A stretch of 64,000 nucleotides of DNA, taken from positions 80,936 to 144,935 of the forward strand of contig NZ_JAAWUO010000010.1 in the NCBI RefSeq assembly GCF_013304825.1. Reading direction: 5' to 3'. Under the pieces are notes generated by a model, which was given only the letters and a program-made list of their open reading frames with translations, made no database searches and was not told the origin of the DNA. This document shows, in pieces, positions 44,489 to 54,742 of the stretch (positions are counted from its first letter, which is position 1; every line of letters begins with the position of its first letter). Made by a program: the position numbers and the translations under genes. The stretch comes from Blautia schinkii (lineage in GTDB: Bacteria > Bacillota > Clostridia > Lachnospirales > Lachnospiraceae).

Positions 44489-46213
44489 TTACATTTTCCT
44501 GAACCGCTGATAACGATGTTCCAGAAGTTCCTCCGGTTCTTTACCGCTGTATTTTTCAAGAAAGTCTGCAATTCCATTTTCCAGACAGCCGGCTACATCT
44601 TCCATATTCTCCCGACTTACCGGTTCTGTTTCCGGAATTACGTGCTCTATCATTCCCATCTCACAGAGATCTGCTGCTGTCAGTTTCATCACTTCAGCTG
44701 CTTCCTTTGCTTTTTTGCTGTCTTTCCAGAGAATGGATGCAAAGCCTTCCGGGGAAAGAATGGAATAAACCGAATGCTCCAGCATCCATACTTCGTCTGA
44801 AACTGCAAATGCAAGGGCACCGCCACTTCCGCCTTCTCCGATCACAATGGAAAGCACCGGGACGGTAAGACCTGCCAGTGTGTAGAGATTTTTTGCGATG
44901 GCTTCTCCCTGTCCTCGCTCTTCTGCTTCCAGTCCGCAGAAAGCACCGGGAGTATCCACCAGACAGATCACCGGGCGATGGAATTTCTCAGCCTGCTGCA
45001 TAAGACGTAAGGATTTCCAGTAACCTTCCGGGGAAACCATTCCGAAATTCCGGGCTATGTTTTCTTTCGTTCCTTCGCCTTTTTCCTGGGCAAGGACTGT
45101 TACCGGATGACCATGAAAGAAAGCCACACCGCCGATTACCGCTGCATCATCACCGCAGTGGCGGTCGCCGTGAAATTCTATAAAATCATCAAAGAGGGCT
45201 TCGATATAGTCTTTTCCGGTTGGACGGGTCTTGGCTCTGGCGAGCTGAACATGCTCCCATGGAGTGAAGCTACCGGATGGGATAAATTTCGGCCATACAG
45301 TATTCCCGTTACTTTTGTCTGATATATGCGATTCAGCTACCTTGGATGTACTGGAATTTTGCCCTTTATTCTCATGCAATTTCAAAATATCTGCCAGCAC
45401 GATCCTCTGATCATCACGTTCCACGATCTTATCAATAAATCCATGCTCCAGAAGAAACTCCGCTTTCTGGAATCCTTTTGGAAGCTTCTGGCCGATAGTC
45501 TGCTCGATGACTCTCGGGCCGGCGAAACCAATGAGAGCTTTCGGCTCTGCCAGAATGATATCTCCCAGCATAGCAAAGCTTGCGGTTACACCACCTGTTG
45601 TAGGATCTGTGAGAACCGGAACATAGAGAAGTCCTGCATCGCTGTGCTTGCGAAGTGCCATGCTTGTTTTTGCCATCTGCATCAGGGATACAAGTCCCTC
45701 CTGCATTCTGGCACCGCCGGAACAGATGTAGAGGATCACTGGAAGCTTTTCTTCTGTGGCACGCTCAAACACACGGGTGATTTTTTCTCCTACTACTTCT
45801 CCCATACTGGACATCATGAAACGGCAGTCGCAGACACCTAAAGCCACAGATATCCCTTTTATGGTACACTTACCAGTTACAACAGCTTCGTTAAGCCCTG
45901 TTTTCTCCTGAAGTGCACGGAGCTTTTCCTCGTATCCTCTGTACTGAAGAGGATTCTGTTCCTCCATCTCGGCATCCCATTCCACAAAGCTCTTTCTGTC
46001 TGCAATCATTTTGATCCGTCTGTATGCAGGCATATGAAAATAATTGCCACAATGAGGACAGATATAATGATTCTGTTTTACCTCATCTACAAAAACCGCT
46101 GCTTTGCAGGCATTGCATTTTCGCATCAGGTTATCCGGCACTTCGGGCGTATTTTCACGCTCCTCACCGCGGATATCCATGACTGTTTTTTTGAACATGT
46201 GCTTAATTCTCAT
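44489..46213 (-). CDS. accDA: Acetyl-CoA carboxylase carboxyltransferase, beta-alpha fusion
   Basis: 574 residues. Residues 1-285 are AccD, with a zinc ribbon CNACK...CPHCG near 33-57 and GGARMQEG; residues about 300-574 are AccA, with [24 protein letters not shown] and [15 protein letters not shown]. The two subunits, usually separate, are joined by a linker of Ser/Asn-rich sequence. Together they transfer carboxyl from carboxybiotin-AccB to acetyl-CoA. ATG 46213 overlaps the accC end by 11 bases, with GGAGTGAAG upstream; ATG 46198 is an alternative. Confidence 0.95.
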   Translation of the reverse strand: MRIKHMFKKTVMDIRGEERENTPEVPDNLMRKCNACKAAVFVDEVKQNHYICPHCGNYFHMPAYRRIKMIADRKSFVEWDAEMEEQNPLQYRGYEEKLRALQEKTGLNEAVVTGKCTIKGISVALGVCDCRFMMSSMGEVVGEKITRVFERATEEKLPVILYICSGGARMQEGLVSLMQMAKTSMALRKHSDAGLLYVPVLTDPTTGGVTASFAMLGDIILAEPKALIGFAGPRVIEQTIGQKLPKGFQKAEFLLEHGFIDKIVERDDQRIVLADILKLHENKGQNSSTSKVAESHISDKSNGNTVWPKFIPSGSFTPWEHVQLARAKTRPTGKDYIEALFDDFIEFHGDRHCGDDAAVIGGVAFFHGHPVTVLAQEKGEGTKENIARNFGMVSPEGYWKSLRLMQQAEKFHRPVICLVDTPGAFCGLEAEERGQGEAIAKNLYTLAGLTVPVLSIVIGEGGSGGALAFAVSDEVWMLEHSVYSILSPEGFASILWKDSKKAKEAAEVMKLTAADLCEMGMIEHVIPETEPVSRENMEDVAGCLENGIADFLEKYSGKEPEELLEHRYQRFRKM

Positions 46214-47567
46214 TAATCTTCACTCCTGCAATGGTATGGCTGGCAAGAAAGCCAGTGTCAAAGTTTCCGGACTGATAATCCTCATTTTTTAAAATTTCAT
46301 ACTGATAGTCAATGTTTGTATCAATTCCGTCAATGATCACTTCCCCAAGTGCACTCTGCATTTTTGCAATGGCATCCCGGCGATTATCTGCATGGACAAT
46401 AAGCTTGGCAAGCATGGAATCATAGTACGGCGGAATCTTACAGCCGTTGTATACACAGGTATCCACACGGATTCCGTTTCCCCCCGGAAAATGTGCACCT
46501 TTGATCTTTCCAGGTGACGGACGGAAATTTTTCTGCGGATTCTCTGCATTGATCCTGCATTCAATTGCATGTCCCATAATACGGACATTATCCTGAGTGA
46601 TCCCAAGCGGCATTCCGGATGCGATCTTCAGCTGTTCTTTTACAAGATCGATTCCTGTAACCCACTCTGTTACCGGATGTTCAACCTGGATCCTTGTATT
46701 CATTTCCATAAACCAGAACTTTCCGTCAGGCTCCAGAAGGAATTCGATAGTTCCGGCATTTACATAACCTGCTGCTTTGGCTGCTGTCACTGCTGCGTGG
46801 CCCATTTTTTCTCTCAGCTCATCGGATACTGCAGCACTTGGGGATTCCTCGATCATCTTCTGGTGATTTCTCTGGATGGAACAGTCACGCTCTCCCAGGT
46901 GGATCACATTTCCCTGGCTGTCTGCAAGGATCTGAAACTCGATATGCCTTGGATTTACCACAAAATGTTCGATGTACATAGTACCGTCGCCAAAAGCGAT
47001 CTCGGATTCTTTTCTGGCTGTTGCATAGGCCTCCGGAAATTCTTCCGGCGTATTTGCCACACGCATACCTTTTCCGCCGCCTCCGAGAGCCGCCTTGATG
47101 ATTACAGGATAACCGATTCGCTCAGCTTCCTTAAGACCTGTCTCAATATCATCCACAGAGCCTTCACTTCCCGGAACTACAGGAACTCCTGCAGCTATCA
47201 TTGTGCTTCTTGCAATCTGTTTGTTGCCAAGCATACGGATTACTTTTGATGGCGGACCTACGAAAGTGATGCCGCATTTTTCACAGAGTTCTGCAAATCT
47301 GGCATTTTCAGAAAGAAAGCCAAAGCCCGGATGAATGGCATCCGCACCGGAAACCATGGTTGCACTGATGATCTGTTCCATGTTCAGATAGCTTTGTGCG
47401 GAAGGGCCCGGGCCAATGCAGATCGCTTCATCTGCCAGCTGTGTATGGAGACTTTCCTCATCTGCCTCAGAATAAACGGCCACTGTTGCAATTCCCATTT
47501 CCCTGCAGGCACGGATAATACGCACCGCAATCTCGCCTCTGTTGGCGATCAGTAACTTTCGAATCAT
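46203..47567 (-). CDS. accC: Biotin carboxylase of acetyl-CoA carboxylase
   Basis: 454 residues, full length. The N-terminus [20 protein letters not shown], the ATP-grasp Gly loop [10 protein letters not shown] and the catalytic segment [16 protein letters not shown] are all present. It carboxylates the biotin on AccB with bicarbonate and ATP. It lies 9 bases after fabZ and overlaps accDA, in the order accB-fabZ-accC-accDA seen in other Firmicutes. Confidence 0.97.
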   Translation of the reverse strand: MIRKLLIANRGEIAVRIIRACREMGIATVAVYSEADEESLHTQLADEAICIGPGPSAQSYLNMEQIISATMVSGADAIHPGFGFLSENARFAELCEKCGITFVGPPSKVIRMLGNKQIARSTMIAAGVPVVPGSEGSVDDIETGLKEAERIGYPVIIKAALGGGGKGMRVANTPEEFPEAYATARKESEIAFGDGTMYIEHFVVNPRHIEFQILADSQGNVIHLGERDCSIQRNHQKMIEESPSAAVSDELREKMGHAAVTAAKAAGYVNAGTIEFLLEPDGKFWFMEMNTRIQVEHPVTEWVTGIDLVKEQLKIASGMPLGITQDNVRIMGHAIECRINAENPQKNFRPSPGKIKGAHFPGGNGIRVDTCVYNGCKIPPYYDSMLAKLIVHADNRRDAIAKMQSALGEVIIDGIDTNIDYQYEILKNEDYQSGNFDTGFLASHTIAGVKINEN

Positions 47568-47576
47568 ACAATCACC

Positions 47577-48005
47577 TTACCCGATCATAAATGTAAGCTC
47601 TGCCTCTACAGCAACTTCCCCGTCAACAGATGCCACCGCGGAGCCGATTCCTACAGGACCTTTTCTGCGGATGATCTTTGTCTCAAGACGAAGCTTATCT
47701 CCCGGAACTACCTTTCTGCGGAATTTGCATTTGTTGATGCCGCCAAAGTACGCTGTTTTTCCCTTCATATCCTCCAGGGAAAGAATGGCAACTGCACCTA
47801 CCTGTGCCAGTGCTTCTACCATAAGGACTCCCGGCATTACCGGCTCCTGTGGAAAATGTCCTCTGAAAAAATCCTCGCGGAAAGTTACACATTTATATCC
47901 TGCCGCAAACTCGCCTGGTTCATAGTCTTCAATATAATCTACAAGGAGAAACGGATGTCTGTGTGGGATGATCTCCTCGATCTGTTTTACATCAAGATGT
48001 TTCAT
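47577..48005 (-). CDS. fabZ: (3R)-hydroxyacyl-ACP dehydratase
   Basis: 142 residues. The hot-dog fold motifs are visible: [12 protein letters not shown] with the catalytic His, and [20 protein letters not shown] with the catalytic Glu. It forms trans-2-enoyl-ACP in each elongation cycle. No FabA or FabM gene is seen, so unsaturated fatty acids must arise elsewhere or through another route. It lies between accB and accC. Confidence 0.96.
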   Translation of the reverse strand: MKHLDVKQIEEIIPHRHPFLLVDYIEDYEPGEFAAGYKCVTFREDFFRGHFPQEPVMPGVLMVEALAQVGAVAILSLEDMKGKTAYFGGINKCKFRRKVVPGDKLRLETKIIRRKGPVGIGSAVASVDGEVAVEAELTFMIG

Positions 48006-48099
48006 TTATTTATCCTCCTGAAAAGCTTCGGTGAAGCGTGCTGACCGAAGATCATTGCATATTTCATCCGCAGCTGTATCTGTTCTTTATCTGTAATTT

Positions 48100-48660
48100 T
48101 TATTTAATGCGAAAAAGTTTCTGTCCGTATTCCACAGGCTTTCCATTCTCCACATAGATCTCTGCAATTTCTCCATCGAAATCACTTTCGATCTCATTCA
48201 TCAGTTTCATGGCCTCCACGATTGCAAGAACCTGACCTTTTTTCACCTTATCTCCTACCTGTACATAAGGAGGTAGATCCTGGGATGGAGCCGCATAGAA
48301 GGTTCCTACCAGAGGGGATGTTACCAGGCTTCCGGACTGATCAGAAGCAGCCTCGGACGGAGCTGATGTATCTGTTACGGTTTCTGACTGACTCTTACTT
48401 TCCTGCACAGCAGATGCTGACTGGTTGTTCTGCGCTTCTGTATTCACCTGGTCTGCCGTCTTCTGAACTGCCCTGCGGACTTTTCCACCTGTCATTCCTG
48501 CTGCCGGGATATTTTCCACTGCTTCACCCATAACACCCTGGATGATCTGTGGTTTTCCATGCTCCATTGTCAGTGTCAGATCATCTGTCTCATATGTAAA
48601 AGCGGTAAGCTCTGATGCTGATACATGATCGATCAGCTCAAGGATCTGGTTAAACTCCAT
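48100..48660 (-). CDS. accB: Biotin carboxyl carrier protein of acetyl-CoA carboxylase
   Basis: 186 residues. A short N-terminal domain (about 1-45) and a Gln/Ser/Ala/Thr-rich flexible linker lead to the C-terminal biotinyl domain. This has SPLVGTFYAAPSQD (the thumb-like motif), and the biotinylation site VEAMKLMNE, where Lys is the target of BirA. It is 3 bases after fabF. A 94-base gap before fabZ shows no extra gene. Confidence 0.96.
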   Translation of the reverse strand: MEFNQILELIDHVSASELTAFTYETDDLTLTMEHGKPQIIQGVMGEAVENIPAAGMTGGKVRRAVQKTADQVNTEAQNNQSASAVQESKSQSETVTDTSAPSEAASDQSGSLVTSPLVGTFYAAPSQDLPPYVQVGDKVKKGQVLAIVEAMKLMNEIESDFDGEIAEIYVENGKPVEYGQKLFRIK

Positions 48661-48662
48661 TT

Positions 48663-49904
48663 TCAGTCCTCCTCATACTTCTTCACAAGCAATGTTCCGT
48701 TGTGGCCGCCAAAACCAAGGGAATTACTCATTGCATAACGTACTTCCTGACTGGCAGGCGCACCAATCATATAGTTGAGATCCAGCTCTTCCTCTGTCTC
48801 TTTCGTTCCCACTGTCTGGTGGATAAAGCCGTCCAGAATGGATTTCACACACACAATAAACTCAACAGCTCCGGCTGCTCCCAGAAGATGTCCCACCATG
48901 GATTTTGTGGAGTTGATCTTCACATTTTTTGCAGCATCTTTGAACGCAAGCTTGATAGCTCTTGTCTCAAAAAGATCGTTATGATGTGTTCCGGTTCCGT
49001 GTGCATTAATGTAGTCAACTTCCTCAGGTGCAACTCCCGCCTCTTTCATGGCGTTTTCCATAGCGCGTGCTGCTCCGCTTCCGTCCTCTGCCGGAGAAGT
49101 AATGTGAAATGCGTCTGCTGTTGCACCGTAGCCAACAACCTCTGCAAGAATATTGGCATTTCTTTTTTTCGCATGCTCAAGCTCTTCCAGAACCACAATG
49201 CCGGCACCTTCGCCCATAACAAAACCGCCTCTGTCCTTATCAAAAGGAATGGATGCACGCAGCGGATCTTCGCTTGTGGAGAGGGCTGTCAGACTTGAAA
49301 ATCCTGCGATTCCGATGGGGCAGATCGCGCCTTCTGTTCCACCTGCAAGCATTACATCTGCATCCCCGTACTGGATCGCACGGAAAGCATCTCCGATACA
49401 GTGGGTTCCTGTTGCACATGCAGTTACAACGTTAGTACATTTTCCTTTTGCACCGGTTGCAATGGAAACATTTCCTGCTGCCATGTTTGTGATCATTTTC
49501 GGAACAAGAAGTGGATCAACTCTTGACGGGCCTTTTTCCACAAGCTTCTTCTCATTAAGCTCTGTTGCCTGAAGGCTTCCCACACCGGAACCGATGATCA
49601 CGCCTACCATGTACGGATCTTCCTCCTCCATCTTAAGGCCTGCATTTTCCACAGCTTCCAGAGCAGCTACTACTGCATACTGGGAAAAAGGCTCCATTCT
49701 TCTGGCTGTTCTCGGGTCCATACGGTCTTTTGCCACAAAATCCTTCAGCTCCGCTGCCAGTGTTGCCTTATATCCTGTTGTATCAAAACGGGTGATCGGC
49801 CCGATTCCTACTTTTCCTTCTTTTACTCCGTTCCAGAAGCTTTTCACATCATTTCCAATAGGTGTTACTGCGCCAAGTCCTGTTACTACTACTCGTCTTT
49901 TCAT
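48663..49904 (-). CDS. fabF: 3-oxoacyl-ACP synthase II
   Basis: 413 residues from ATG 49904 (MKRRVVVTGLGAVTPIG), the usual start; ATG 49910 is two codons earlier. Active-site Cys lies in VTACATGTHCIGDA, and His residues in INAHGTGTHHND and KSMVGHLLGAAG. It performs the elongating Claisen condensation from malonyl-ACP. Located between fabG and accB. Confidence 0.97.
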   Translation of the reverse strand: MKRRVVVTGLGAVTPIGNDVKSFWNGVKEGKVGIGPITRFDTTGYKATLAAELKDFVAKDRMDPRTARRMEPFSQYAVVAALEAVENAGLKMEEEDPYMVGVIIGSGVGSLQATELNEKKLVEKGPSRVDPLLVPKMITNMAAGNVSIATGAKGKCTNVVTACATGTHCIGDAFRAIQYGDADVMLAGGTEGAICPIGIAGFSSLTALSTSEDPLRASIPFDKDRGGFVMGEGAGIVVLEELEHAKKRNANILAEVVGYGATADAFHITSPAEDGSGAARAMENAMKEAGVAPEEVDYINAHGTGTHHNDLFETRAIKLAFKDAAKNVKINSTKSMVGHLLGAAGAVEFIVCVKSILDGFIHQTVGTKETEEELDLNYMIGAPASQEVRYAMSNSLGFGGHNGTLLVKKYEED

Positions 49905-49917
49905 CCTCAACTCTCCT

Positions 49918-50658
49918 CTACATTGCCATTCCGCCGTCTACACTGAGCACCTGTCCTGTGATATAACGTGCACCGTCAGATGCCAGAAATGCTGCTGCTT
50001 TTGCCACATCTTCTGTTGTTCCCATTTTTCCCATTGGAATAGATGCCGCGATATTTTCTTTTACTTTGTCAGAAAGCACGTCTGTCATATCTGTTTTAAT
50101 AAATCCCGGGGCAATGGCGTTTACGGTGATTCCTCTGGATGCAAGCTCTTTTGCAGCGGATTTTGTCAGACCGATGATTCCTGCTTTTGAGGCTGCGTAG
50201 TTGGCCTGTCCTGCGTTTCCGTGGAGACCTACTACAGACGCAAGGCTGATGATCCGGCCGCTTCGCTGTCTCAGCATCATTCTGGACACATGTCGGATAC
50301 AGTTGAACGCACCTTTCAGATTCACATCAATTACTCTGGAAAAGTCTTCTTCACTCATCTTCATGAGAAGTCCGTCTTTTGTGATTCCCGCATTGTTTAC
50401 CAGGATATCGACTCTTCCATATCTTTCTGCAATAACCTTGAAAAAAGTCTCACACGCATTAAAATCTGCCACGTTGCACTGCATCACATCTGCCTGTCCG
50501 CCAGCTGCCTCAATCTCTTTTTTGGTCTCTTCTGCCTTGTCTGCTGAACCATTATAATTGATCACTACAATATTTCCTGCTTTTGCAAGTTCCATGGCAA
50601 TGGCTTTTCCGATTCCACGCGCACCGCCTGTTACTACTGCGATTTTTTTATCTGACAT
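49918..50658 (-). CDS. fabG: 3-oxoacyl-ACP reductase
   Basis: 246 residues from ATG 50658 (MSDKKIAVVTGGARG), with AGAAAGGA 7 bases upstream; the longer frame to 50688 lacks an SD. Short-chain dehydrogenase fold with TGGARGIG for NADPH binding, NNAG, and the catalytic Tyr-Lys in YAASKAG. It reduces 3-ketoacyl-ACP. It lies 26 bases after fabD. Confidence 0.97.
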   Translation of the reverse strand: MSDKKIAVVTGGARGIGKAIAMELAKAGNIVVINYNGSADKAEETKKEIEAAGGQADVMQCNVADFNACETFFKVIAERYGRVDILVNNAGITKDGLLMKMSEEDFSRVIDVNLKGAFNCIRHVSRMMLRQRSGRIISLASVVGLHGNAGQANYAASKAGIIGLTKSAAKELASRGITVNAIAPGFIKTDMTDVLSDKVKENIAASIPMGKMGTTEDVAKAAAFLASDGARYITGQVLSVDGGMAM

Positions 50659-50684
50659 ATGAATTCCTTTCTGGGCGATTATCT

Positions 50685-51605
50685 TCATCCGATTTCCTGG
50701 CAGACTTTTTCTGCGTCTTCTACTGTCTGGATATTATATACTTTTACATTCCTGTTGATCTTTCTCATGAATCCGGCAAGAGTTCTTCCTGGTCCGATCT
50801 CTACAAATGTATCAACTCCCTGGCTGATCATATTTTCTACACTCTGCTGCCAGCGAACAGAAGAAGCGATCTGTTCTTCCAGAAATGCTTTTGTCTCTGC
50901 TGAATCTTCCACATACTCTGCTGTTACATTTGTGACATATGGGATCTGAAGGGGATGAAGAGTGACATTTTCCAGAACCTTACCCAGCTCTTTTCCTGCT
51001 TCTTTCAGCATTGCAGAATGGAAAGGACCGCTGACATTTAACGGGATTACTCTTCTTCCACCTGCTTCTTTCAGTTTTTCGGAAGCTTCACTGACTGCCT
51101 GGGCAAGTCCTGTGATCACGATCTGTCCCGGACAGTTATAATTGGCAATGCTCACATCCGGAATATCTGAGATCACTTCCTCGATCTTCTCTGTTTCCAT
51201 TCCCATTACAGCTGCCATGCTGCCCTGTCCTGCCGGAACAGCCTGCTCCATAAGGATTCCTCTTTTTCTTACCGTTGTAATGGCATCTTTCAGATCCATG
51301 CCGCCTGCTGCTTCAATGGCGCAGTATTCACCAAGGCTTAACCCTGCTGTCACATCCGGGTGAAGTCCCATTTCTTCTACCACTTTTTCCATTGCAAGAC
51401 AGGTTGTGACAAGTGCCGCCTGTGTATACTCAGTAAGGTCAAGTTTATCATTCTCCTCAAAGCAGAGAGCTTTCATGTCAAGATCCAGCCACTCACTGGC
51501 TGAATCAAAAACCTTTTTTGCTGTGTCATATTTTTCATAAAAATCTTTTCCCATACCAGCTTTCTGTGCGCCCTGGCCCGGAAAGATAAATGCTATTTTT
51601 CCCAT
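50685..51605 (-). CDS. fabD: Malonyl-CoA:ACP transacylase
   Basis: 306 residues from ATG 51605 (MGKIAFIFPGQGAQ), with TGGAGGAA upstream. The catalytic Ser lies in GLSLGEYCA, the GQGAQ loop is N-terminal, and VSGPFHSAML carries the active His. It loads malonate onto ACP. The ACP gene itself is not in this operon. It lies 4 bases after fabK. Confidence 0.97.
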   Translation of the reverse strand: MGKIAFIFPGQGAQKAGMGKDFYEKYDTAKKVFDSASEWLDLDMKALCFEENDKLDLTEYTQAALVTTCLAMEKVVEEMGLHPDVTAGLSLGEYCAIEAAGGMDLKDAITTVRKRGILMEQAVPAGQGSMAAVMGMETEKIEEVISDIPDVSIANYNCPGQIVITGLAQAVSEASEKLKEAGGRRVIPLNVSGPFHSAMLKEAGKELGKVLENVTLHPLQIPYVTNVTAEYVEDSAETKAFLEEQIASSVRWQQSVENMISQGVDTFVEIGPGRTLAGFMRKINRNVKVYNIQTVEDAEKVCQEIG

Positions 51606-51609
51606 TTGC

Positions 51610-52554
51610 TTATTCCTCCACAAGAAAAGCGTGTTTTTTTACAGCTTCCTTCGTTTCCGCGATCAGTCTCGTCATAAGCTCTTTACAGGTCGGCACATCT
51701 TTCACCATTCCTGCGATCTGGCCGGACATGACGCTTCCTGTTTTTACATCACCATCTACAACAGCCTTGCGAAGTCCGCCAAGTGTGAGCATCTCAAGCT
51801 CCTCAAAAGATGCTCCTGCTGCTTCTTTTTCCAGATATTCTTTTGTCATCGGATTTCTTAAAGTACGTACCGGATGGCCTGTGGTACGGCCGGTTACTCT
51901 TGTATCGATATCTTTTGCTTTCAGAAGGAACTGCTTGTAATTCTCATGGACATTACATTCCTCAGTTGCTACGAAACGTGTTCCCATCTGTACACCTTCT
52001 GCTCCCAGCATAAAGGCTGCCGCGATTCCGCGGCCGTCTGCGATTCCGCCTGCTGCGATCACCGGGATCTGTACTGCATCAACAACCTGTGGCACCAGTG
52101 CCATTGTTGTTGTCTCTCCGATATGTCCGCCTGACTCCGTTCCCTCTGCCACAACAGCATCTGCACCACAGCGTTCCATTCTTCTTGCAAGAGCTACTGA
52201 TGCAACCACCGGAATAACTTTTACTCCGGCTGTTTTCCATGCTTCCATGTATTTCTCAGGACTTCCGGCGCCGGTTGTTACCACCTTGATTCCTTCTTCT
52301 ACTACAATCTTTGCAACCTCATCTGCACTTGGGCTCATAAGCATGATGTTTACACCAAAAGGCTTGTCTGTCAGCTTTTTTGCCTCGCGGATCTGCTCGC
52401 GAACCCATTCAGCCGGTGCATTGGCTGCTGCGATCAGCCCAAGACCGCCAGCCTCAGATACAGCAGCTGCAATATGATGATCTGCTACCCAGGCCATACC
52501 GCCCTGAATGACAGGATATTCAATACCAAGTAATTCTGTGATTCTCGTTTTCAT
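51610..52554 (-). CDS. fabK: FMN-dependent enoyl-ACP reductase
   Basis: 314 residues, a TIM-barrel flavoprotein of the nitronate monooxygenase/FabK family. Landmarks are YPVIQGGMAWVAD, GVNIMLMSPSADE, EGTESGGHIG and IAAGGIADGRGIAAAFMLGA (core AAGGIADGRG). It performs the last reduction of the cycle and replaces the triclosan-sensitive FabI. Position directly between fabH and fabD supports FabK rather than a nitronate monooxygenase. Confidence 0.93.
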   Translation of the reverse strand: MKTRITELLGIEYPVIQGGMAWVADHHIAAAVSEAGGLGLIAAANAPAEWVREQIREAKKLTDKPFGVNIMLMSPSADEVAKIVVEEGIKVVTTGAGSPEKYMEAWKTAGVKVIPVVASVALARRMERCGADAVVAEGTESGGHIGETTTMALVPQVVDAVQIPVIAAGGIADGRGIAAAFMLGAEGVQMGTRFVATEECNVHENYKQFLLKAKDIDTRVTGRTTGHPVRTLRNPMTKEYLEKEAAGASFEELEMLTLGGLRKAVVDGDVKTGSVMSGQIAGMVKDVPTCKELMTRLIAETKEAVKKHAFLVEE

Positions 52555-52571
52555 TTTTTACCTCCGGGAAA

Positions 52572-53537
52572 TTAATACTCAATCAAACTCGCTCCATATG
52601 TCAATCCACCGCCGAAGCCTGCAAGTACCAGCTTATCGCCTCTCTGCAGTTTTCCGCTTTTTTTCACCTCATCCAGAAGGATCAGAAGACTTGCTGATGA
52701 GGTATTTCCGTATTCATCCATATTCATGGGAAACTTGGAAATGTCTTCTCCTATTCGCCTTGCTGCTGAGCGGATGATCCGCTCGTTTGCCTGATGAAGA
52801 AGATAATATCGAATGTCCTCACATGGAACTTTTTCTCTGGAAAGAAGATTTTTTACTGCCTCCGGAACTTTCGAAACTGCGAAGGTAAAAACTTCTTTTC
52901 CATTCATTTGTATGTAGGTTTCTTTTGCTTTGGGATCTGTTTCGTATTGGATCTGGTTTCTGCTTCGTAATGTAAGCGCACCGCCTTTTTTTCCAATGGA
53001 CTGTGTTACCTGAGCATATTTGCCGCCTTCTTCTGCTTTCAGTACAACTGCTCCTGCTCCATCCCCAAAAAGGATGCAGGTGCCTCGATCTGTCCAGTCC
53101 GTTAAACCGGATAATTTCTCTGCACCGATCACAAGTGCTGTCTGATAAATTCCCTGGGACAGATAAGCCTGTGCTGTGTTTAATGCCAGAAGAGATCCTG
53201 TACAAGCTCCGTTCAGATCGAAACAGGTAGCATTTTCTGCGCCAAGTTTTTCCTGCACTCCGCATGCCACACAAGGCATGATCTCAGTTGGTGAGATGGT
53301 CGCTACAATAATAAGGTCGATCTCCTCTGCCTTCATATCTGCATCTTCCAGTGCTCTCTGTGCTGCCCTTGATGCCATTGTCACAGTATCTTCATTTTCT
53401 TCCGCAATGTGTCTCTGCACCACTCCGGTTCTTTCCCGGATCCATTCATCACTGGTGTCCACCATCCTGGCCAGATCGTTGTTGTCCCATACTTTCGGCG
53501 GTGCCCAGGAACCTGTTCCACATATTTTACCTGTCAT
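52572..53537 (-). CDS. fabH: 3-oxoacyl-ACP synthase III
   Basis: 321 residues from ATG 53537 (MTGKICGTGSW), with GGAGAG 4 bases upstream; ATG 53549 has no SD. Catalytic Cys is in LNGACTGSLLAL, His in LLHQANERI and Asn in YGNTSSAS. It starts chains from acyl-CoA and malonyl-ACP. It is the first gene of the fab operon. An acpP gene, which usually follows fabH in streptococcal-type operons, is absent here. Confidence 0.97.
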   Translation of the reverse strand: MTGKICGTGSWAPPKVWDNNDLARMVDTSDEWIRERTGVVQRHIAEENEDTVTMASRAAQRALEDADMKAEEIDLIIVATISPTEIMPCVACGVQEKLGAENATCFDLNGACTGSLLALNTAQAYLSQGIYQTALVIGAEKLSGLTDWTDRGTCILFGDGAGAVVLKAEEGGKYAQVTQSIGKKGGALTLRSRNQIQYETDPKAKETYIQMNGKEVFTFAVSKVPEAVKNLLSREKVPCEDIRYYLLHQANERIIRSAARRIGEDISKFPMNMDEYGNTSSASLLILLDEVKKSGKLQRGDKLVLAGFGGGLTYGASLIEY

Positions 53538-53593
53538 ATTTCTCTCCATAATCTTTGCTGCTGTTCTCTAGATTATATTTTGCTTTAAAATAT

Positions 53594-53606
53594 TTTGATT
53601 ATCAAA
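53594..53606. promoter_or_regulatory. FabT-type operator at the fab promoter
   Basis: Perfect palindrome TTTGAT-T-ATCAAA touching the downstream edge of the -10 box. It matches the known FabT recognition pattern (TTTGATTATCAAA-like). Binding would block transcription of the whole operon including the fabT-like gene. Confidence 0.8.
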
Positions 53607-53633
53607 TTATATCATCATAAAAGTATTTGTCAA
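53606..53633 (-). promoter_or_regulatory. Promoter of the fab operon
   Basis: Minus-strand consensus TTGACA (53633-53628), 16-base spacer, consensus TATAAT (53611-53606), about 70 bases before fabH. Confidence 0.85.
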
Positions 53634-53698
53634 GAAGAAATGTTATAGTAACCTTTGGTATGAGCTGCGTTATCGCATTATTTAACCGGCTTTTCATA

Positions 53699-53759
53699 AA
53701 ATAACAGCTGCCGCAGACGTGGAGTATTAAACTCCACTGCCTGACAGGCAGCTGTTATT
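53699..53759 (-). terminator. Terminator overlapping the end of the DUF1294 gene
   Basis: ATAACAGCTGCC (53701-53712) pairs with GGCAGCTGTTAT (53747-53758), and an inner GTGGAGT/ACTCCAC stem lies between. The 5' arm on the minus strand begins right at the stop codon, and TTATTTT follows the 3' arm. Confidence 0.85.
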
Positions 53760-54025
53760 TACATTGTCTGTATAAACCAAACTACAACAATCTCCACAAC
53801 CAGTATCACCGGAACACCGACTGCAAATTTAGGTTTTCTCGTTTTATGATGGAAAAACTGCATCCCTAAGATCGCTCCGGCACTGCCGCCGATGAGGGCA
53901 CTGAGAAGAAGGGTTTTCTCCGGGATCCGCCAGAGATTCCGACGGGCTTTTTGTTTATCGATGCCGAATAATACGAAGGCCAGGATGTTGACGGCCAATA
54001 GATAATAATATATGTAATCGTTCAT
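53759..54025 (-). CDS. DUF1294 small membrane protein
   Basis: 88 residues with about three membrane helices. The family motif GIDKQKARRNLWRIPE is followed by LIGGSAGAILGMQFFHHKTRKPKF, shown by GGSAGAILGM and HHKTRKPKF. Function is unknown; related domains are sometimes fused to cold-shock domains. It lies 16 bases after mnmM on the same strand and ends in a strong terminator. Confidence 0.9.
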   Translation of the reverse strand: MNDYIYYYLLAVNILAFVLFGIDKQKARRNLWRIPEKTLLLSALIGGSAGAILGMQFFHHKTRKPKFAVGVPVILVVEIVVVWFIQTM

Positions 54026-54041
54026 GATTTTCCCCTTCCTC

Positions 54042-54605
54042 TTATAGTTTAATAATCAGCACCGGTATTGGCGGATCATTGGGACGATTTGCATATTCTG
54101 ACTGGATAACCAGATATTTATGCGGATCCAGCTGCCGGATAAAATCCAGCATAGCGTCCCGCTCCTGAAATCCGGTGTCCCCGCCGCTGTAGATACACAA
54201 TGTCATAAGGCCACCCTTTTTCAACAGGCGAAGACCAGCTTCCACAGCTTTTTTGCTGCTGTCAGCCTTAGTTGCAATGGAATGATCCCCACCAGGAAGA
54301 TAACCCAGATTAAAGGTGATGCAGGATACGGTATCCGGTTTTGCATAGTTCATCATATTTTCGTGTGAATCCAGGAACAGCTGATAATTCTCAGGGCAGC
54401 CATCCTTCAAAAGCCGTTCCGCAGTATGCTCCAGTGCCTGCTTCTGAATGTCAAAAGCAATCACATGACCCTTCTCTCCTGCAAGCCTGCTCAGAAGTGC
54501 AGTATCATTCCCGTTTCCCATCGTTGCATCAATACAGATATCCCCCGGCATTACCTGCTGCCTGATAAAATGCTGAGTATATGCTGTGATCTGAAGATTT
54601 TTCAT
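54042..54605 (-). CDS. mnmM: tRNA 5-aminomethyl-2-thiouridine methyltransferase, MnmM (YtqB) type
   Basis: 187 residues from ATG 54605 (MKNLQITAYTQHFIRQ), with AAAGGA 6 bases upstream; the 40 extra codons upstream lack an SD. Class I SAM fold with DATMGNGNDTALLS as the SAM loop, FNLGYLPGGDH as the catalytic-type NLGYLPGGD motif and LCIYSGGDTGFQE. This pattern is that of B. subtilis YtqB, shown to methylate tRNA wobble uridine. Earlier annotation was 'rRNA methylase'. Confidence 0.87.
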   Translation of the reverse strand: MKNLQITAYTQHFIRQQVMPGDICIDATMGNGNDTALLSRLAGEKGHVIAFDIQKQALEHTAERLLKDGCPENYQLFLDSHENMMNYAKPDTVSCITFNLGYLPGGDHSIATKADSSKKAVEAGLRLLKKGGLMTLCIYSGGDTGFQERDAMLDFIRQLDPHKYLVIQSEYANRPNDPPIPVLIIKL

Positions 54606-54742
54606 AATGAATCCTTTCTTTTCCTGCAAAGTCACTACCACCAGCTCTGCTGCGAGTTTGAGATCGTTCCAATCAGGCACATCCATCCCCTGTCGAAAAC
54701 TTCCATAAATAAAACAGACCTTCAAACGAATAGCTTCTGTCT

